A stretch of 64,000 nucleotides of DNA from NCBI RefSeq assembly GCF_008180615.1, contig NZ_VTEH01000003.1, forward strand, positions 418 to 64,417. The letters are read 5' to 3'. A program made the position numbers and the translations under genes. Source of the DNA: Rossellomorea vietnamensis (GTDB taxonomy: Bacteria; Bacillota; Bacilli; Bacillales; Bacillaceae_B). Shown here in pieces: positions 46,797 through 55,007 of this stretch (positions within the stretch are counted from its first letter, which is position 1; every line of letters starts with the position of its first letter). The notes under the pieces are model-generated. The model worked only from the letters and a program-made list of their open reading frames with translations, did no database searches and was not told the DNA's origin.

Positions 46797-47831
46797 ATGC
46801 CGGATTCCTTCAATCAGGGAAACAAGCTAAAGAGATTCAGGAAAAAATCACAAGCTTATCAACCTATTCATGAACTGATACAGGGAGTGAAGTCGGGAAA
46901 CAGACGAGATCTTGCCAAAGCCATAACACTGATTGAAAGCAATTCACAGGAACATTTTCAGCGGGGGCAGGAGCTGCTCAAAGAATTGACTCCCCACACA
47001 GGAAACAGTATCAGAATTGGCATTACCGGCGTTCCGGGTGCAGGGAAAAGCACTTTTATAGAAACGTTTGGTGAATCGCTTTGTGAGCAGGGGTATAAAG
47101 TAGCCGTGCTGGCGGTGGACCCCAGCTCTACTGTTACAGGAGGAAGCATCCTCGGTGACAAAACAAGGATGGAGAATCTGTCACGGAACCCAAATGCTTT
47201 TGTCCGGCCATCTCCTTCAGGAGGAGTGCTTGGCGGGGTACACCGGAAGACACGCGAAACGATGCTTCTATGTGAAGCGGCAGGCTATGATGTCATTCTG
47301 GTAGAGACGGTAGGTGTCGGGCAGAGCGAGGTCATTGTGAGGGGAATGGTGGACTTCTTCATGCTGCTCGTTATAACTGGAGCGGGAGATGAACTTCAAG
47401 GCATGAAAAAAGGCATCATGGAGCTTGCAGATTTGATTGTGGTCAACAAAGCGGATGGAGACAATCTGCCTGCAGCCGAGAAAACGAGAAGAGAATATAA
47501 AGGAATTCTTCATTTCCTGCAGCCGGCGACTAAAGGGTGGGAAACTCAGGCTGTTACCTGTTCGGCGCTGCATGGGAAAGGGATAGGAGACATATGGCAA
47601 GCCATCGCAGATTTCCAAACTGCAACAAAGAGTAGCGGAGTTTTTTCCTCACGAAGGAAATCTCAAACAAAAGAATGGCTTCACTCCATGATTTCAGACA
47701 GGATTTTGAACAGCTTTTTTCATGACCCTGAGATAAAAAGAAACTTTCCAGATATTGAAGCAGAAGTGATTTCTGGAAGAAAGACTGCTTCTCAAGCGGT
47801 CGAACGGTTAATGGAGCTCTATAAAAAATGA
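46797..47831 (+). CDS. meaB: MeaB/ArgK family GTPase, methylmalonyl-CoA mutase chaperone
   Basis: This 344-residue G-protein protects and reactivates methylmalonyl-CoA mutase by gating its cofactor. Walker A is GITGVPGAGKSTFIE (about 74-88). Switch-region motifs are AVDPSSTVTGGSILGDKTRM, RPSPSGGVLGGV and ILVETVGVGQSE. The base-specificity motif VVNKADGDN lies near 216-224. It begins at the ATG directly after the mutB stop, showing co-expression. Confidence 0.94.
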   Translation: MPDSFNQGNKLKRFRKKSQAYQPIHELIQGVKSGNRRDLAKAITLIESNSQEHFQRGQELLKELTPHTGNSIRIGITGVPGAGKSTFIETFGESLCEQGYKVAVLAVDPSSTVTGGSILGDKTRMENLSRNPNAFVRPSPSGGVLGGVHRKTRETMLLCEAAGYDVILVETVGVGQSEVIVRGMVDFFMLLVITGAGDELQGMKKGIMELADLIVVNKADGDNLPAAEKTRREYKGILHFLQPATKGWETQAVTCSALHGKGIGDIWQAIADFQTATKSSGVFSSRRKSQTKEWLHSMISDRILNSFFHDPEIKRNFPDIEAEVISGRKTASQAVERLMELYKK

Positions 47832-48067
47832 CAGCAGGCAGCTTATCTGAGAATCCGCTTAGGAATCTGGATAGCTGCCGTTATTTATATATCATGAGTC
47901 TATTTATTTTAAAAAAAATGCCTATAGTAATTCCTTCTTCAACCAATGAATTTGGCGAGCCGGCATATTATTTGAAAACGCTCTTTTCAACATCGTTGCT
48001 GCTATTTAATATAGGGTATTAGTGTAGCGCCTTTATTCAAATATATTCAAAAATCCTCCTGTTTTTA
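47832..48067 (+). other. Spacer after meaB
   Basis: A weak GGCAGCTTATC / GATAGCTGCC hairpin (about 47840-47880) without a clear T run may mark the operon end. A 64-codon frame at 47828 lacks any domain. Nothing else is seen. Confidence 0.4.
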
Positions 48068-48160
48068 GATGATGATTGGAGCGGAAAGTGTATGACCTCC
48101 TGCGGGAATAGCGGGACAGGTGAGACCCCGAAGGCGACGCGAGGAGAGGCTGCGGGAAAC
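48068..48160 (+). repeat. Left half of the 120-bp GC-rich repeat
   Basis: GATTGGAGCGGAAAGTG...CTCCTGCGGGAATAGCGGGACAGGTGAGACCCC matches the left half of the family. Its right half lies on the other side of the 52-bp array at 48939-48990. Confidence 0.7.
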
Positions 48161-48219
48161 ATTCATACTATATAAAAACACCAACTAGTAGACCGATTAA
48201 TAATCTTAATACAAGTGCT

Positions 48220-48938
48220 AGGTACCCAAGTTCTTAGGGGGGATGTAAAAGGTTACCAAGCGAGCGTCTAGGTGCCCAAACTCTTGTGGAAATTCAAAAA
48301 AGGTAACCAAGCGAGCCTCTAGGTGCTTGAACTCTTATGAAAAAGCAGAAAAAGGTAACCAATCGAGCATCTAGGTGCTCGAACTCTTGTGGTAAACCCA
48401 AAAAAGGTAACCAAGTCCACAAGCGAGCATCTAGGTGCCCAAACTCTTATGGTAAACCCCAAAAAGGTAACCAAGCGAGCGTCTAGGTGCCCAAACTCTT
48501 GTGGAAATTCAAAAAAGGTAACCAAGGGAGCATCTAGGTGCCCAAACTCTTGTGGTAAATTCAAAAAAGGTAACCAAGGGAGCATCTAGGTGCCCAAACT
48601 CTTGTGGTAAATTCAAAAAAGGTAACCAAGGGAGCATCTAGGTGCCCAAATTCTTGTGGTAAAACCAAAAAAGGTAACCAAGAGAGAGTCTAGGAGCCCA
48701 AACTCTTGTGGTAAACCCGAAAAAGGTAACCAAGCGAGCGTCTAGGTGCCCAAACTCTTGTGGTAAACCCAAAAAAGGATACCAAGCGAGCGTCTAGGTG
48801 CCCGAACTCTTGTAGTAATCCCAAAAGAGGTAACCAAGCGAGCCTCTAGGTGCCCAAACTCTTATGAAAAGGCAGAAAAAGGTAACCAATCGAGCGTCTA
48901 GGTGCCCGAATTCTAGGGGTAAATCAAAAAAAGGTTAC
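48220..48938 (+). repeat. Large tandem array, about 14 units of 52 bp
   Basis: GGTAACCAAG or close variants start at 48251, 48302, 48354, 48406, 48466, 48517, 48569, 48621, 48673, 48725, 48777, 48829, 48881 and 48933, so spacing is 51-52 bp. The exception is one unit lengthened to 60 bp by an extra 8-9 bp near 48416. Each unit has GGTAACC, GAGCRTCTAGGTGCYC (imperfect hairpin) and AAACTCTTGTGG. Units are near-identical throughout, with no unique spacers, so it is not a CRISPR array. It is not a multiple of three, so it is not coding. Confidence 0.92.
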
Positions 48939-48990
48939 CAGGAGGCTCACCGCCCGCCCCGCGGAGTCGCGCACCCGGAGCGGAAATCTA
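48939..48990 (+). repeat. Right half of the 120-bp GC-rich repeat
   Basis: AGGAGGCTCACCGCCCGCCC...GAGCGGAAATCTAC is the right half of the family, separated from its left half by the 52-bp array. Confidence 0.7.
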
Positions 48991-49151
48991 CTTATTTCAG
49001 AACAGACAATATGAAAATATAGAAGTGGTCAGGCATCAGTTGCTGACCATTTTTTTTGAGAATAACATTGATACTGGGCTCCGTATAACTCTACCATTTT
49101 ATTTGTAAATTAGAAGTTTGCAAAACAGAACCCATAACCATCTTTCCGAAA

Positions 49152-49340
49152 GGCTGTTTTCGCATATATTGATGCTTTCGAAAAAATCCCAAGAGCAGGA
49201 TTTTTTCCGGGATACTAAGAGTTTTATCTCTTATCGAGGTAGAGTAGCTCTTTTCTTTTTGGTGTAATCAGTTTTCATCCCCCTTAATATGGTGTTTCTG
49301 AAATTAGTATCGATTAGCAACAAAGCTTGCGAAAAGAGCC
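49152..49340 (-). mobile_element. Miniature ISL3-like element, full copy (189 bp)
   Basis: It runs from GGCTGTTTTCGC to GCGAAAAGAGCC with imperfect terminal inverted repeats. The flanking 8-mers TTCCGAAA (49144-49151) and TTACGAAA (49341-49348) match in 7 of 8 bases, a probable target duplication. It has no coding capacity. Confidence 0.85.
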
Positions 49341-49443
49341 TTACGAAAACAGCCATTGAAAATATGTATCGGATTCTGTCCTCCAGGTTAGGTTAAGTCT
49401 GCGGATACCAAACTAGAGTTTATGCAGACAGGAGAATGAGCAA

Positions 49444-50028
49444 ATGCAAAAAATGTTAAATCTTCCCGCACTATTGATTCTGGATGTACAAAATGGTTTC
49501 GATGATCCCTACTGGGGACAACGCAATAATCCAGAAGCCGAATTAAATATAGCAAAGCTGCTGGCTGAATGGAGAAAGAGAAGAGGCACAGTACTTTACT
49601 CTAAGCACTTATCCTTGCAGCCAAACTCGCCTCTGTATCATCGAAATCCAGAAGGCACCCAATTCAAAGATATTATACAGCCGGCTTCAGGAGAAAAAAT
49701 CTTTCCGAAAAACGTCAATAGTGCTTTCATTGGTACAGATCTTCAATCGTATCTCGACAAGCAAGAAATAAACTCTCTCGTGATAACGGGCTTATCAACG
49801 CAGCATTGTGTTTCGACAACCACACGTATGAGCGGCAACTTTGGGTATCAAACCTATCTCGTTTCTGATGCCATTGCGGCTTTTGAAGTAACCGATTCGA
49901 AAGGTAAGAAACATTCACCTGAGTACATCCAGGAGGCTGAGCTGGCTATGCTTCACAAAGAATTTGCCACTATTATCACCACTGATGAAATACTTAATGA
50001 GGTAGACCAGTTACCCTTACAGCAGTAG
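49444..50028 (+). CDS. Isochorismatase-like cysteine hydrolase
   Basis: This 194-residue protein has the isochorismatase/nicotinamidase fold. The catalytic aspartate is in LLILDVQNGFDD near residue 14. A lysine lies in IFPKNVNSAF, and the nucleophilic cysteine is in VITGLSTQHCVSTTTRMSGNFGY near 121. The triad is complete. Substrate cannot be told from sequence; relatives include nicotinamidases and ureido or isochorismate hydrolases. AGGAG precedes ATG 49444. It stands alone, followed by a terminator. A second, only distantly similar hydrolase of this family is at 56967-57488. Confidence 0.85.
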   Translation: MQKMLNLPALLILDVQNGFDDPYWGQRNNPEAELNIAKLLAEWRKRRGTVLYSKHLSLQPNSPLYHRNPEGTQFKDIIQPASGEKIFPKNVNSAFIGTDLQSYLDKQEINSLVITGLSTQHCVSTTTRMSGNFGYQTYLVSDAIAAFEVTDSKGKKHSPEYIQEAELAMLHKEFATIITTDEILNEVDQLPLQQ

Positions 50029-50062
50029 TTTTCATGGATTGCTCAGGAATTAAGCCTATTAA

Positions 50063-50097
50063 AGCTTCAGGCGGCGATTCTGCCTGAAGCATTTTTT
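50063..50097 (+). terminator. Terminator after the cysteine hydrolase
   Basis: GCTTCAGGC and GCCTGAAGC form a 9-bp stem with a 9-nt loop, followed by ATTTTTT. Confidence 0.92.
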
Positions 50098-50192
50098 CTG
50101 TTTCCTCATATTCCCGCCATGGGATAAGAAGGGATTTGTCTCCTTATAAAGAAGTAGTAGAGAGAAGAAAACAGGTAAAGGAGAATAGTGGA

Positions 50193-50813
50193 ATGGACAG
50201 CATTATTTTTGATTTGGACGGAACTTTGTGGGACTCGATGGATACGGTCCTGACAGCTTGGAACAGCATCACCAAGGAACATCCTAAAGTGTCATGCGAA
50301 TTCACAAGGGAGGAGTTCAGTTTTACAATGGGCCTGCAAATTCAGGAAATTGGACAGCGGCTTTTCCCTTCCTTATCTGAAGTGGAGCGGAAGGCTCTAC
50401 TAAAAGAGTGCTGCGACCTTGAAAGTGAATACTTAGGAAATCAAGGCGGCGTTCTTTACGAGAAGATCGAGGAAGTACTTGGTGTTCTTGCAGGTAAGTA
50501 TAAATTATTCATAGTCAGCAATTGTCAGGATGGATACATAGAGGCATTTTATAAATTCCATGGGCTTGAAAAATATTTTATGGATTATGAGAATCCTGGC
50601 AGGACAGGGCTTTCCAAAGGAGAGAATATCAAACTCATCATGAAACGAAACAATCTGTCCAGTCCTGTATATGTCGGAGATACTGAAGGAGATCTGAGGG
50701 CGGCAGAATATGCCGGCATTCCATTTGTTTACGCAAAGTATGGCTTTGGTGAAGCAAAGGAATGGGATTATTCCATAGAAAAATTTGAGGAGTTAACTGA
50801 TTTGTTCATTTAG
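50193..50813 (+). CDS. HAD family hydrolase (phosphatase)
   Basis: This 206-residue haloacid-dehalogenase superfamily protein shows motif I IIFDLDGTLWDS (nucleophile and acid Asp near 8 and 10), motif II VSN near 110, motif III lysine in GLSKGEN and motif IV VGDTEGDLRAAEYAG near 168-182. The helical cap domain lies between about 15 and 85. Substrate is unknown; it resembles phosphoglycolate phosphatase-like enzymes. ATG 50193 has AAAGGAG at 10 nt. Confidence 0.85.
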   Translation: MDSIIFDLDGTLWDSMDTVLTAWNSITKEHPKVSCEFTREEFSFTMGLQIQEIGQRLFPSLSEVERKALLKECCDLESEYLGNQGGVLYEKIEEVLGVLAGKYKLFIVSNCQDGYIEAFYKFHGLEKYFMDYENPGRTGLSKGENIKLIMKRNNLSSPVYVGDTEGDLRAAEYAGIPFVYAKYGFGEAKEWDYSIEKFEELTDLFI

Positions 50814-50892
50814 TATTAAAATTTTCGAAATAATGAAACTTTTTCCATTTAGTAATCTTCTAATTAGAAAAATCAATAAGAAGGTGAAGAAG

Positions 50893-51495
50893 ATGGAAAA
50901 CTTTAATATAGAAGAGAATACAACAATTAAATCAGATAAAAGAAAATTTTGGCTTGCCAAAACGTTGTCTGTTGTCTTCATAGCTGCCAGTTTCTCTCTA
51001 CTTATGTTTTTTGGAGCAGCGGAGTCAGGATTGATTGAAAGGGGAAATGGAGAAGTTGCCCCTTCAGGTTTCTTTAAAACGGAACGATCTCAGATAGAAT
51101 TACCTTCACAATTAAAATTTCCCGGATTTGTTCCTTTTGAGGTAGCAGAAACCTCACCTGTGGAAAAGATAGAAATGGAAGCTCCTTCTCTAAACCCTTA
51201 CTGGATTAAGATAGAAGGGAAGGAAGAACAAGTCCTGCATCTCAGGTATACACCAGGAGCACAGTTTGTAGATCAAACTGGCGAGAACCTCCCGGAAGCT
51301 GTGAGGGAAACCTCTGTAAAGATAGAAGCAGTGACGGTTAATGGAAAAGTTGGAAACTATCATGAAACCAGATATTCGAGCATTCTTTCATGGCAGGAGG
51401 AGGATGTTTCAATGACGATTTCTTACGACCGTGGAGGCTCTGATAAAATGCTGGGCAAATCCGACCTCATCTTGGTGGCAGAATCCCTTAAATAA
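50893..51495 (+). CDS. Membrane-anchored protein with DUF4367-like domain
   Basis: This 200-residue protein starts at ATG 50893 behind GAAGGTGAAG. A short cytosolic N-terminus and one membrane helix (about 24-43) precede an extracytoplasmic domain. The C-terminal part (GNYHETRYSSILSWQEEDVSMTISYD...LILVAESL) resembles the DUF4367 domain of Bacillus membrane proteins, often linked to anti-sigma or germination factors. No sigma-factor gene is adjacent, so the role is open. Confidence 0.65.
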   Translation: MENFNIEENTTIKSDKRKFWLAKTLSVVFIAASFSLLMFFGAAESGLIERGNGEVAPSGFFKTERSQIELPSQLKFPGFVPFEVAETSPVEKIEMEAPSLNPYWIKIEGKEEQVLHLRYTPGAQFVDQTGENLPEAVRETSVKIEAVTVNGKVGNYHETRYSSILSWQEEDVSMTISYDRGGSDKMLGKSDLILVAESLK

Positions 51496-51589
51496 ATACT
51501 GACAGAAGAAGTGGACGTTTCCGTAAACCAGCGGCCTCTTTTTCTATGGTTTTCTTGATTCCTTTTACTTCAACATTATTTTTAAATAA

Positions 51590-51776
51590 GGCTCTTTTCT
51601 TAAACTTTGTTGCTATTTGATAATAATTTTGAAAAAATAACCCTATTACGAAGATGATGGTAACACCGAAAAGAAAAGAGCTGCTCTTTCCCGTTTAGAG
51701 TTAAAACTCTTAGTATCCGGGGAAAAATCCGGCTTTAGGGATTTTTCCGAAAGCAACAATATATACGAAAACAGCC
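51590..51776 (+). mobile_element. Miniature ISL3-like element, full reference copy (187 bp)
   Basis: It runs from GGCTCTTTTCTTAAAC to ACGAAAACAGCC with inverted ends (GGCTC.TTTTC / GAAAACAGCC). It is flanked by perfect 8-bp direct repeats TTAAATAA (51582-51589 and 51777-51784). Internal blocks AGAAAAGAGCTGC and TTAGTATCCGGGG are shared with the other copies. It has no open frame. Confidence 0.9.
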
Positions 51777-51879
51777 TTAAATAAAGAAAAGTCGGATTCA
51801 TCTTCTCTTGCTGTAGTTTCAAGGGATTTGTATTGTCGAAAGTGCCAGTAAAAAAGTGACTTTAAACCATTACGTAGAA

Positions 51880-51909
51880 CTGTACACTTTATTAGAAAGA
51901 GAGTATAAT
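51880..51909 (+). promoter_or_regulatory. Candidate promoter of the MerR gene
   Basis: A weak TGTACA -35 is followed, after a 17-bp spacer, by the perfect TATAAT at 51904-51909, 26 bp before the TTG start. Confidence 0.45.
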
Positions 51910-51935
51910 AACGCTGAGGTGATTTATTTGGGAAG

Positions 51936-52346
51936 TTGTATAAGATAGGTGAACTGGCTAAAGTCTGTGAAGTTTCCAGGCGAACTATCGATTACTACAC
52001 GAGAATGGGGCTTCTTGAATGCACCAGATCTGCTAATAACTATCGATATTATGATACCAATGCCCTGGAAAACTTAAAGTTGATTGAACACTGCCAGCAA
52101 AATCACATGACACTGGCTGAGATCAAACAGAGATTGTCACTAAAGAAATCAGATAATATAGATTATAGAGTGGTTGAGGAGCAAGTCAATCATATCCAGA
52201 ATGAGATGGATTATTTGAATGGTGAGATCAATGACATTCTTCAAGTTGTTAATACACTAAATGAAGAAGACAAAAAGAAAGTTTTGAACAAAGTGTCCCC
52301 TCAAGCGGTAGCATTGCTGCAATCACTGGTAATGCTTTCGGTTTGA
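51936..52346 (+). CDS. MerR family transcriptional regulator
   Basis: This 136-residue protein has the N-terminal MerR winged helix (YKIGELAKVCEVSRRTIDYYTRMGLL, then NNYRYYDTNALENLKLI) and a dimerisation coiled coil (about 80-120). No cysteine pair of the metal-sensing type is visible at the C-terminus, so the signal is unlikely to be a thiophilic metal. TTG 51936 is the only in-frame start with the family N-terminus. It lies 46 bp upstream of the CorC-like gene, a plausible target. Confidence 0.85.
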   Translation: MYKIGELAKVCEVSRRTIDYYTRMGLLECTRSANNYRYYDTNALENLKLIEHCQQNHMTLAEIKQRLSLKKSDNIDYRVVEEQVNHIQNEMDYLNGEINDILQVVNTLNEEDKKKVLNKVSPQAVALLQSLVMLSV

Positions 52347-52392
52347 TCAATATAAATAATAGTTGAAAATATTTTAGGAGCGTGACGTTTTT

Positions 52393-53655
52393 TTGGACGA
52401 TATACCACTGTATTCATTGATTTTTCTAGGTGTTTTAATTTTACTTTCTGCCTTTTTCTCTTCTGCAGAAACTGCATATTCAAGTGTCAATAAAATCAGA
52501 TTAAGGAATTATGAGAGTGAAGGCGCAAGAGGCAGCAAGAAGGCACTTTATATTGCTGAAAACTTTGATCGTGCCTTATCAACAATTCTGATTGGAAACA
52601 ATATTGTAAATATAGCAGCTGCAAGTATTTCAGCTAAACTGGCAACTGATCTTTTTGGAGGAAACGCAGGATTGGTCATCAGTACTTTTGGCATGACTAT
52701 ATTAATCCTGATTTTTGGAGAAATTCTGCCAAAATCATTGGCTAAAGAAAATGCTGAAACCTACTCATTGCAAATATCAGGCATACTCTATCTTTTAATT
52801 AAGGTTTTAACGCCAGTTAATTTCTTCTTTATTAAATTAAAGGATTGGGTATCCAGGGTTTTTTCCAAAAACGACTACATGCCATCAGTCACTGAGGAAG
52901 AGTTAAAAGTGATGCTTGATATAAGTGAAGAAGAAGGAGTCATTGACAGAGATGAAAGAGAATTGATTCACCGGTCAATGGATTTTGATGATATCATGGT
53001 ATCGGAAGTATTGACACCGAGAATTGATGTCATGGCAGCAGAAGTGAACCAGTCTGTTGAGGAAATAAAAGAGATCTTTTTCGAAGAGCGTTTTTCACGT
53101 ATTCCTATTTATGAAGATCACATAGATAATGTTATCGGTATCCTTTCAGAGAAGGAATTCTATACTCACTTATTAAAATATGGTGAAGCGAATATCAGGG
53201 AATTGATACGAGAACCAATGTTTGTCTTTGAATCAGCCAAAATTTCTACTCTGCTGACTAAATTGCAAAAAGATAAAGTTCATATGGCAATCGTGGTGGA
53301 TGAATTCGGAGGAACAACCGGTTTGATCACACTTGAAGATATTCTTGAAGAGATAGTTGGAGAGATTTGGGATGAACAAGATGAAAAATTTCATTCCATG
53401 AAAAAAATCAGTGACAATGTCTATACATTCGATTCCCAGTATCAGCTGGACGAATTCACTGATTTACTAAATCTTCCTGAACCTGAAAGCTCCTACCATA
53501 CTATAGGCGGATGGGTAGTGGAAAGCTTTGAAGATATCCCTTCAGAGGGAGAAAGCTTTGACTATGAGAACGTAAAAATCACGGTTGAGGAAGTAGATAA
53601 CCGGAGAATCAGGACGATTAAAGTGGAAGTCTCAGAAGAGGCAGCTGCTGAATAA
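52393..53655 (+). CDS. CNNM/CBS-domain CorC-HlyC family membrane protein
   Basis: This 420-residue protein has a DUF21/CNNM transmembrane domain (about 1-185, several helices; SAFFSSAETAYSSVNKIRL and LIGNNIVNIAAASISA). It is followed by a CBS pair (about 205-325; VLTPRIDVMAAE, RIPIYEDHIDNVIGIL, VVDEFGGTTGLITLEDILEEIVGEI) and a CorC_HlyC domain to the end. Bacterial relatives are implicated in magnesium efflux (for example MpfA). TTG 52393 is used, with AGGAG upstream at long spacing. A terminator follows. Confidence 0.9.
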   Translation: MDDIPLYSLIFLGVLILLSAFFSSAETAYSSVNKIRLRNYESEGARGSKKALYIAENFDRALSTILIGNNIVNIAAASISAKLATDLFGGNAGLVISTFGMTILILIFGEILPKSLAKENAETYSLQISGILYLLIKVLTPVNFFFIKLKDWVSRVFSKNDYMPSVTEEELKVMLDISEEEGVIDRDERELIHRSMDFDDIMVSEVLTPRIDVMAAEVNQSVEEIKEIFFEERFSRIPIYEDHIDNVIGILSEKEFYTHLLKYGEANIRELIREPMFVFESAKISTLLTKLQKDKVHMAIVVDEFGGTTGLITLEDILEEIVGEIWDEQDEKFHSMKKISDNVYTFDSQYQLDEFTDLLNLPEPESSYHTIGGWVVESFEDIPSEGESFDYENVKITVEEVDNRRIRTIKVEVSEEAAAE

Positions 53656-53668
53656 ATAGAATCATTGA

Positions 53669-53700
53669 AAGGCGTCAGGTACATGCTGGCGTCTTTTTTT
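53669..53700 (+). terminator. Terminator of the CorC-like gene
   Basis: GGCGTCAG and CTGGCGTC pair with two wobbles, followed by TTTTTTT. Confidence 0.8.
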
Positions 53701-53880
53701 GTTGGAGGAAAAACCTCTTTCAGATATGAGCTAAAGGCTTCTATCTCCAATTTAGAGGGAGGATTTTTTATGAATAACTTATGTGACTTACCTGCAGAAT
53801 GAAAGCATCTCATCTTTAAGTGATGCTCTATTGCTCATACTAGCCTGTAAACTAAACATAGATTCAAATTAACTCCAATT

Positions 53881-53924
53881 TTAATTCTATATTTATTGAA
53901 CTATTAATTCTACTATTATAGAAT
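53881..53924 (+). promoter_or_regulatory. Promoter and probable operator of the ArsR-like/MFS operon
   Basis: TTGAAC (53896-53901), a 17-bp spacer and TAGAAT (53919-53924) form a good sigma-A promoter. ATTCTAT (53884-53890) and ATAGAAT (53918-53924) are inverted repeats bracketing it, and TTAATTCTA occurs twice. This is a likely binding site for the regulator encoded next. Confidence 0.6.
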
Positions 53925-53944
53925 ATAAAAAGGGAGGTTTTAGA

Positions 53945-54988
53945 ATGGATATTTATTCTATAGGAAGCAGGAAAAGAGAAACATACAGGATTGAGTTTAA
54001 ATTTTCCCTTTTGTGGGAGGCAGCACTGGGAATTGCAGCAATCACCAATGAATCTCTGGTTGAAACTCTTGATTTTTCCAAAGAAGAACTGGACGGGATA
54101 CGCAGGTCCTTCTCCAGGGAACTAAATGACCAGCTTACATATGTCAAAGAAAATAACACCTGGAAAACACTTCTTCAGTTGCTTCATCAGGAGGACTTTC
54201 AAGACTCAGTCTCTTTTGACTCCTATGTCATGGATTTATCTGAGGAAGAGCTCAAGAGGGCTGCCATTCCTTACTTAGGGAAAAACCTGAACCCAGCAGT
54301 TTCACAGCTTTTACAAGGCTCTAGGGAAGCGTTGGAGATGCTGCAGGATGAAACTAGGGAGAACTCATTTATTCCGGCCTATTTAGAGTTCATTTTTACA
54401 GTAGAGGCGGAAGAGTTAAAACACCATCTGATTACAGTTATGAAGGGCTGGTATGACTCTGTGATAAAGTCCCGGGAAGGTACCTTAAAGGCGATTCTTC
54501 GAAGAGATATGGAAGCGAAGCGTAACATGAGTGAGAAGATGGAACCGGAGCATTTTGTCGAGTGGGCAACGGATGGCATTAAATATAGGCCGGAACCAAG
54601 TGTGTTCACTGTTTTATTGATTCCTCACTATTTTTATCGTCCATGGAATGTTGAGGCTGACCTGGAAGGCACCAAGGTTATATATTATCCTGTAGCGAAT
54701 GAAAGTCTTTCACCAGACAACCAATATGTTCCCGATAAAATGCTCGTTCAACGGTATAAAGCATTGGGAGATGCTAACCGTTTGAAAATCCTGAAACTCA
54801 TCAGCGAAAAAGAGAGGACCCTTCAAGAACTGACTGAGATTATGGGAATGGGAAAAACGACTGTTCATCATCACTTAAAGCTTTTGAAATCGGCTCGTCT
54901 TGTAACCGACAGTGCATCGAAATACTATATAAATGAACAAATTCTTCATTCAGCGGCAGAAGAACTTAAAAACTTTTTAAAAAAGTAA
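53945..54988 (+). CDS. Large ArsR-type helix-turn-helix regulator
   Basis: This 347-residue protein has a C-terminal winged helix about 255-345 (YKALGDANRLKILKLISEKERTLQELTEIMGMGKTTVHHHLKLLKSARLV) of ArsR type. It is preceded by a 250-residue helical N-terminal region of the DUF5937-like kind, with no metal-binding cysteine motif. Such long versions are about three times the size of classical ArsR proteins. GGGAGG precedes ATG 53945. It is 19 bp upstream of an MFS transporter and probably controls it in response to a small molecule bound by the N-terminal region. Confidence 0.8.
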   Translation: MDIYSIGSRKRETYRIEFKFSLLWEAALGIAAITNESLVETLDFSKEELDGIRRSFSRELNDQLTYVKENNTWKTLLQLLHQEDFQDSVSFDSYVMDLSEEELKRAAIPYLGKNLNPAVSQLLQGSREALEMLQDETRENSFIPAYLEFIFTVEAEELKHHLITVMKGWYDSVIKSREGTLKAILRRDMEAKRNMSEKMEPEHFVEWATDGIKYRPEPSVFTVLLIPHYFYRPWNVEADLEGTKVIYYPVANESLSPDNQYVPDKMLVQRYKALGDANRLKILKLISEKERTLQELTEIMGMGKTTVHHHLKLLKSARLVTDSASKYYINEQILHSAAEELKNFLKK

Positions 54989-55007
54989 CAGCGCAGGGGG
55001 AGACGGA

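Noticed and set aside
47828..48022. 64-codon frame after meaB
   Set aside because: It overlaps the meaB stop, has no ribosome site of its own and resembles no family.
48319..48589. Repeat-protein frames on both strands in the 52-bp array
   Set aside because: The period is not a multiple of three, so frames shift from unit to unit; no start site or domain.
48220..48938. CRISPR array
   Set aside because: The whole 52-bp unit is conserved, including what would be spacers; no cas genes are present and units lack a repeat/unique-spacer pattern.
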